Assembly: GCA_013286655.1 (NCBI GenBank) | Contig: JABDFG010000023.1 | Coordinates: 1 to 34,298 of the forward strand | DNA from: Bacteroidota bacterium | GTDB taxonomy: Bacteria > Bacteroidota > Bacteroidia > JABDFU01 | DNA: 34,298 nucleotides | Direction: 5' to 3' | Shown here: piece by piece, positions 33,856 to 34,298 of the stretch | How positions within the stretch are numbered: the stretch's first letter is position 1 | How the letters are laid out: each line of letters starts with the position of its first letter | Position numbers and translations under genes: made by a program | The notes under the pieces: generated by a model | Database searches by the model: none | The model's input: the letters and a program-made list of their open reading frames with translations, nothing else | What the model was told of the DNA's origin: nothing

Positions 33856-34269
33856 ATGAAACTTAGAACATTGATTTTGACCTTCCTGTTAGCAGGAGCA
33901 GTAATTCCAACCTTTCAAAGTTGTCGAAAGTACCCCGATGGTCCGCTTATCAGTTTTCGGTCAAGAACGGAAAGAGTGGCACAAACCTGGAAAGTAAGCA
34001 GTTATCAGAAAAATGGTACTGACAATACTTCTTCATATGGAGGTTATTCCGAAACGTATACAAAAAATGGTGGCTACTCTTATTCATGGGGAGTTTTGTC
34101 CGGGACTGGTACGTGGGGGTGGGCGGATAATCAAAGCAACATTCAATTGAATGGCATAAGCAATCAGGGCACGTATACATTGGTAATTCTAAAATTGGAG
34201 CAAGCTGAATTTTGGTATTATTATATAGACGGTAGTGATAAGAAGGAATTTCACATGGTTCCTAATTAA
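33856..34269 (+). CDS. Small lipoprotein, hypothetical
   Basis: A 137-aa protein with a lipoprotein signal peptide and lipobox TFQSC, C23 lipidated, followed by RKYPDGPLISFRSRTERVAQ. After that comes a beta-strand-rich stretch (TWKVSSYQKNG, ETYTKNGGYSYSWG, GTGTWGWADNQSNIQLNG, YTLVILKLEQAEFWYYY), which looks like a small lipocalin-like or beta-sandwich domain. I recognise the DGPxISFRSR...TWKV pattern from Bacteroidetes lipoproteins of unknown function but cannot name the family. It should face the periplasm or the outer-membrane surface. It lies 36 bases after csbD and may be cotranscribed. Bases 34270-34298 show nothing. Confidence 0.75.
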   Translation: MKLRTLILTFLLAGAVIPTFQSCRKYPDGPLISFRSRTERVAQTWKVSSYQKNGTDNTSSYGGYSETYTKNGGYSYSWGVLSGTGTWGWADNQSNIQLNGISNQGTYTLVILKLEQAEFWYYYIDGSDKKEFHMVPN

Positions 34270-34298
34270 TTGTGTTGCTGGCGGACTTATTCATATTT

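Noticed and set aside
1-34298. tRNA, rRNA, CRISPR array, insertion sequence or prophage
   Set aside because: I found no T-arm-like tRNA pattern, regular spacer repeats, transposase or integrase motif on either strand by eye.

Overview
The window looks like chromosome from a member of the Bacteroidota, most likely Chitinophagia/Chitinophagaceae-like. The evidence is two very large secreted proteins with SprB/PKD/Ig-like modules and a type IX secretion (T9SS) type B C-terminal sorting domain, several signal-peptidase II lipoproteins, a DUF6526 gene, promoter-like sites of the Bacteroidetes type (TTTG ... TAnnTTTG), and few strong Shine-Dalgarno sequences. There is no phage, insertion sequence, CRISPR array, tRNA or rRNA that I can see.

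Layout. 1-2242 (minus, cut by the window edge) is a ThiF/E1-like plus nitroreductase fusion of the Rv1355c type. It diverges from a receiver-only response regulator (2402-2890). 2912-11272 (minus) is a surface block: an OmpA-like lipoprotein followed by two giant T9SS cargo proteins of 1381 and 1006 aa. 11399-13435 (plus) holds an unrecognised 238-aa protein and metK. 14646-13432 and 15254-14655 (minus) are hflX and a SirB-like/cytochrome c fusion that probably share a transcript. 15334-21561 (plus) is an apparent operon of two amidohydrolase-family proteins and acetyl-CoA synthetase. 21633-25050 (plus) is a tight cluster of polyprenol-phosphate mannosyltransferase-like GT2, dihydroorotase and a PlsC-like acyltransferase. 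27007-25021 (minus) carries a PLP-dependent ACC deaminase/D-cysteine desulfhydrase-like enzyme and a glucosaminidase-LysM protein. 27034-29203 (plus) is a DUF5522 Cys-motif protein overlapping urocanate hydratase. 31640-29196 (minus) is pheT. The last 2.6 kb is looser: a 43-aa lipoprotein with a hairpin upstream, a PEBP/YbhB protein, DUF6526, a broken gene, a structured element, CsbD and a small lipoprotein.

Most of the window is core metabolism, translation and envelope. The genes are packed tightly: three convergent pairs overlap at their stop codons (metK/hflX, acyltransferase/glucosaminidase, hutU/pheT). Two genes can only start at TTG, and the dihydroorotase has no ATG, GTG or TTG at all at its N-terminus, so it probably starts at CTG.

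I do not see a clear new multi-gene defence or biosynthetic system. The most interesting items are the ThiF-nitroreductase fusion; the set of three amidohydrolase modules of which only one keeps its metal ligands; the unusual dihydroorotase start; the unannotated 43-aa lipoprotein with a hairpin leader; a pseudogene with an internal deletion and frameshift at 33246-33435; and the hairpin-bearing element next to it, which may be a dispersed repeat.
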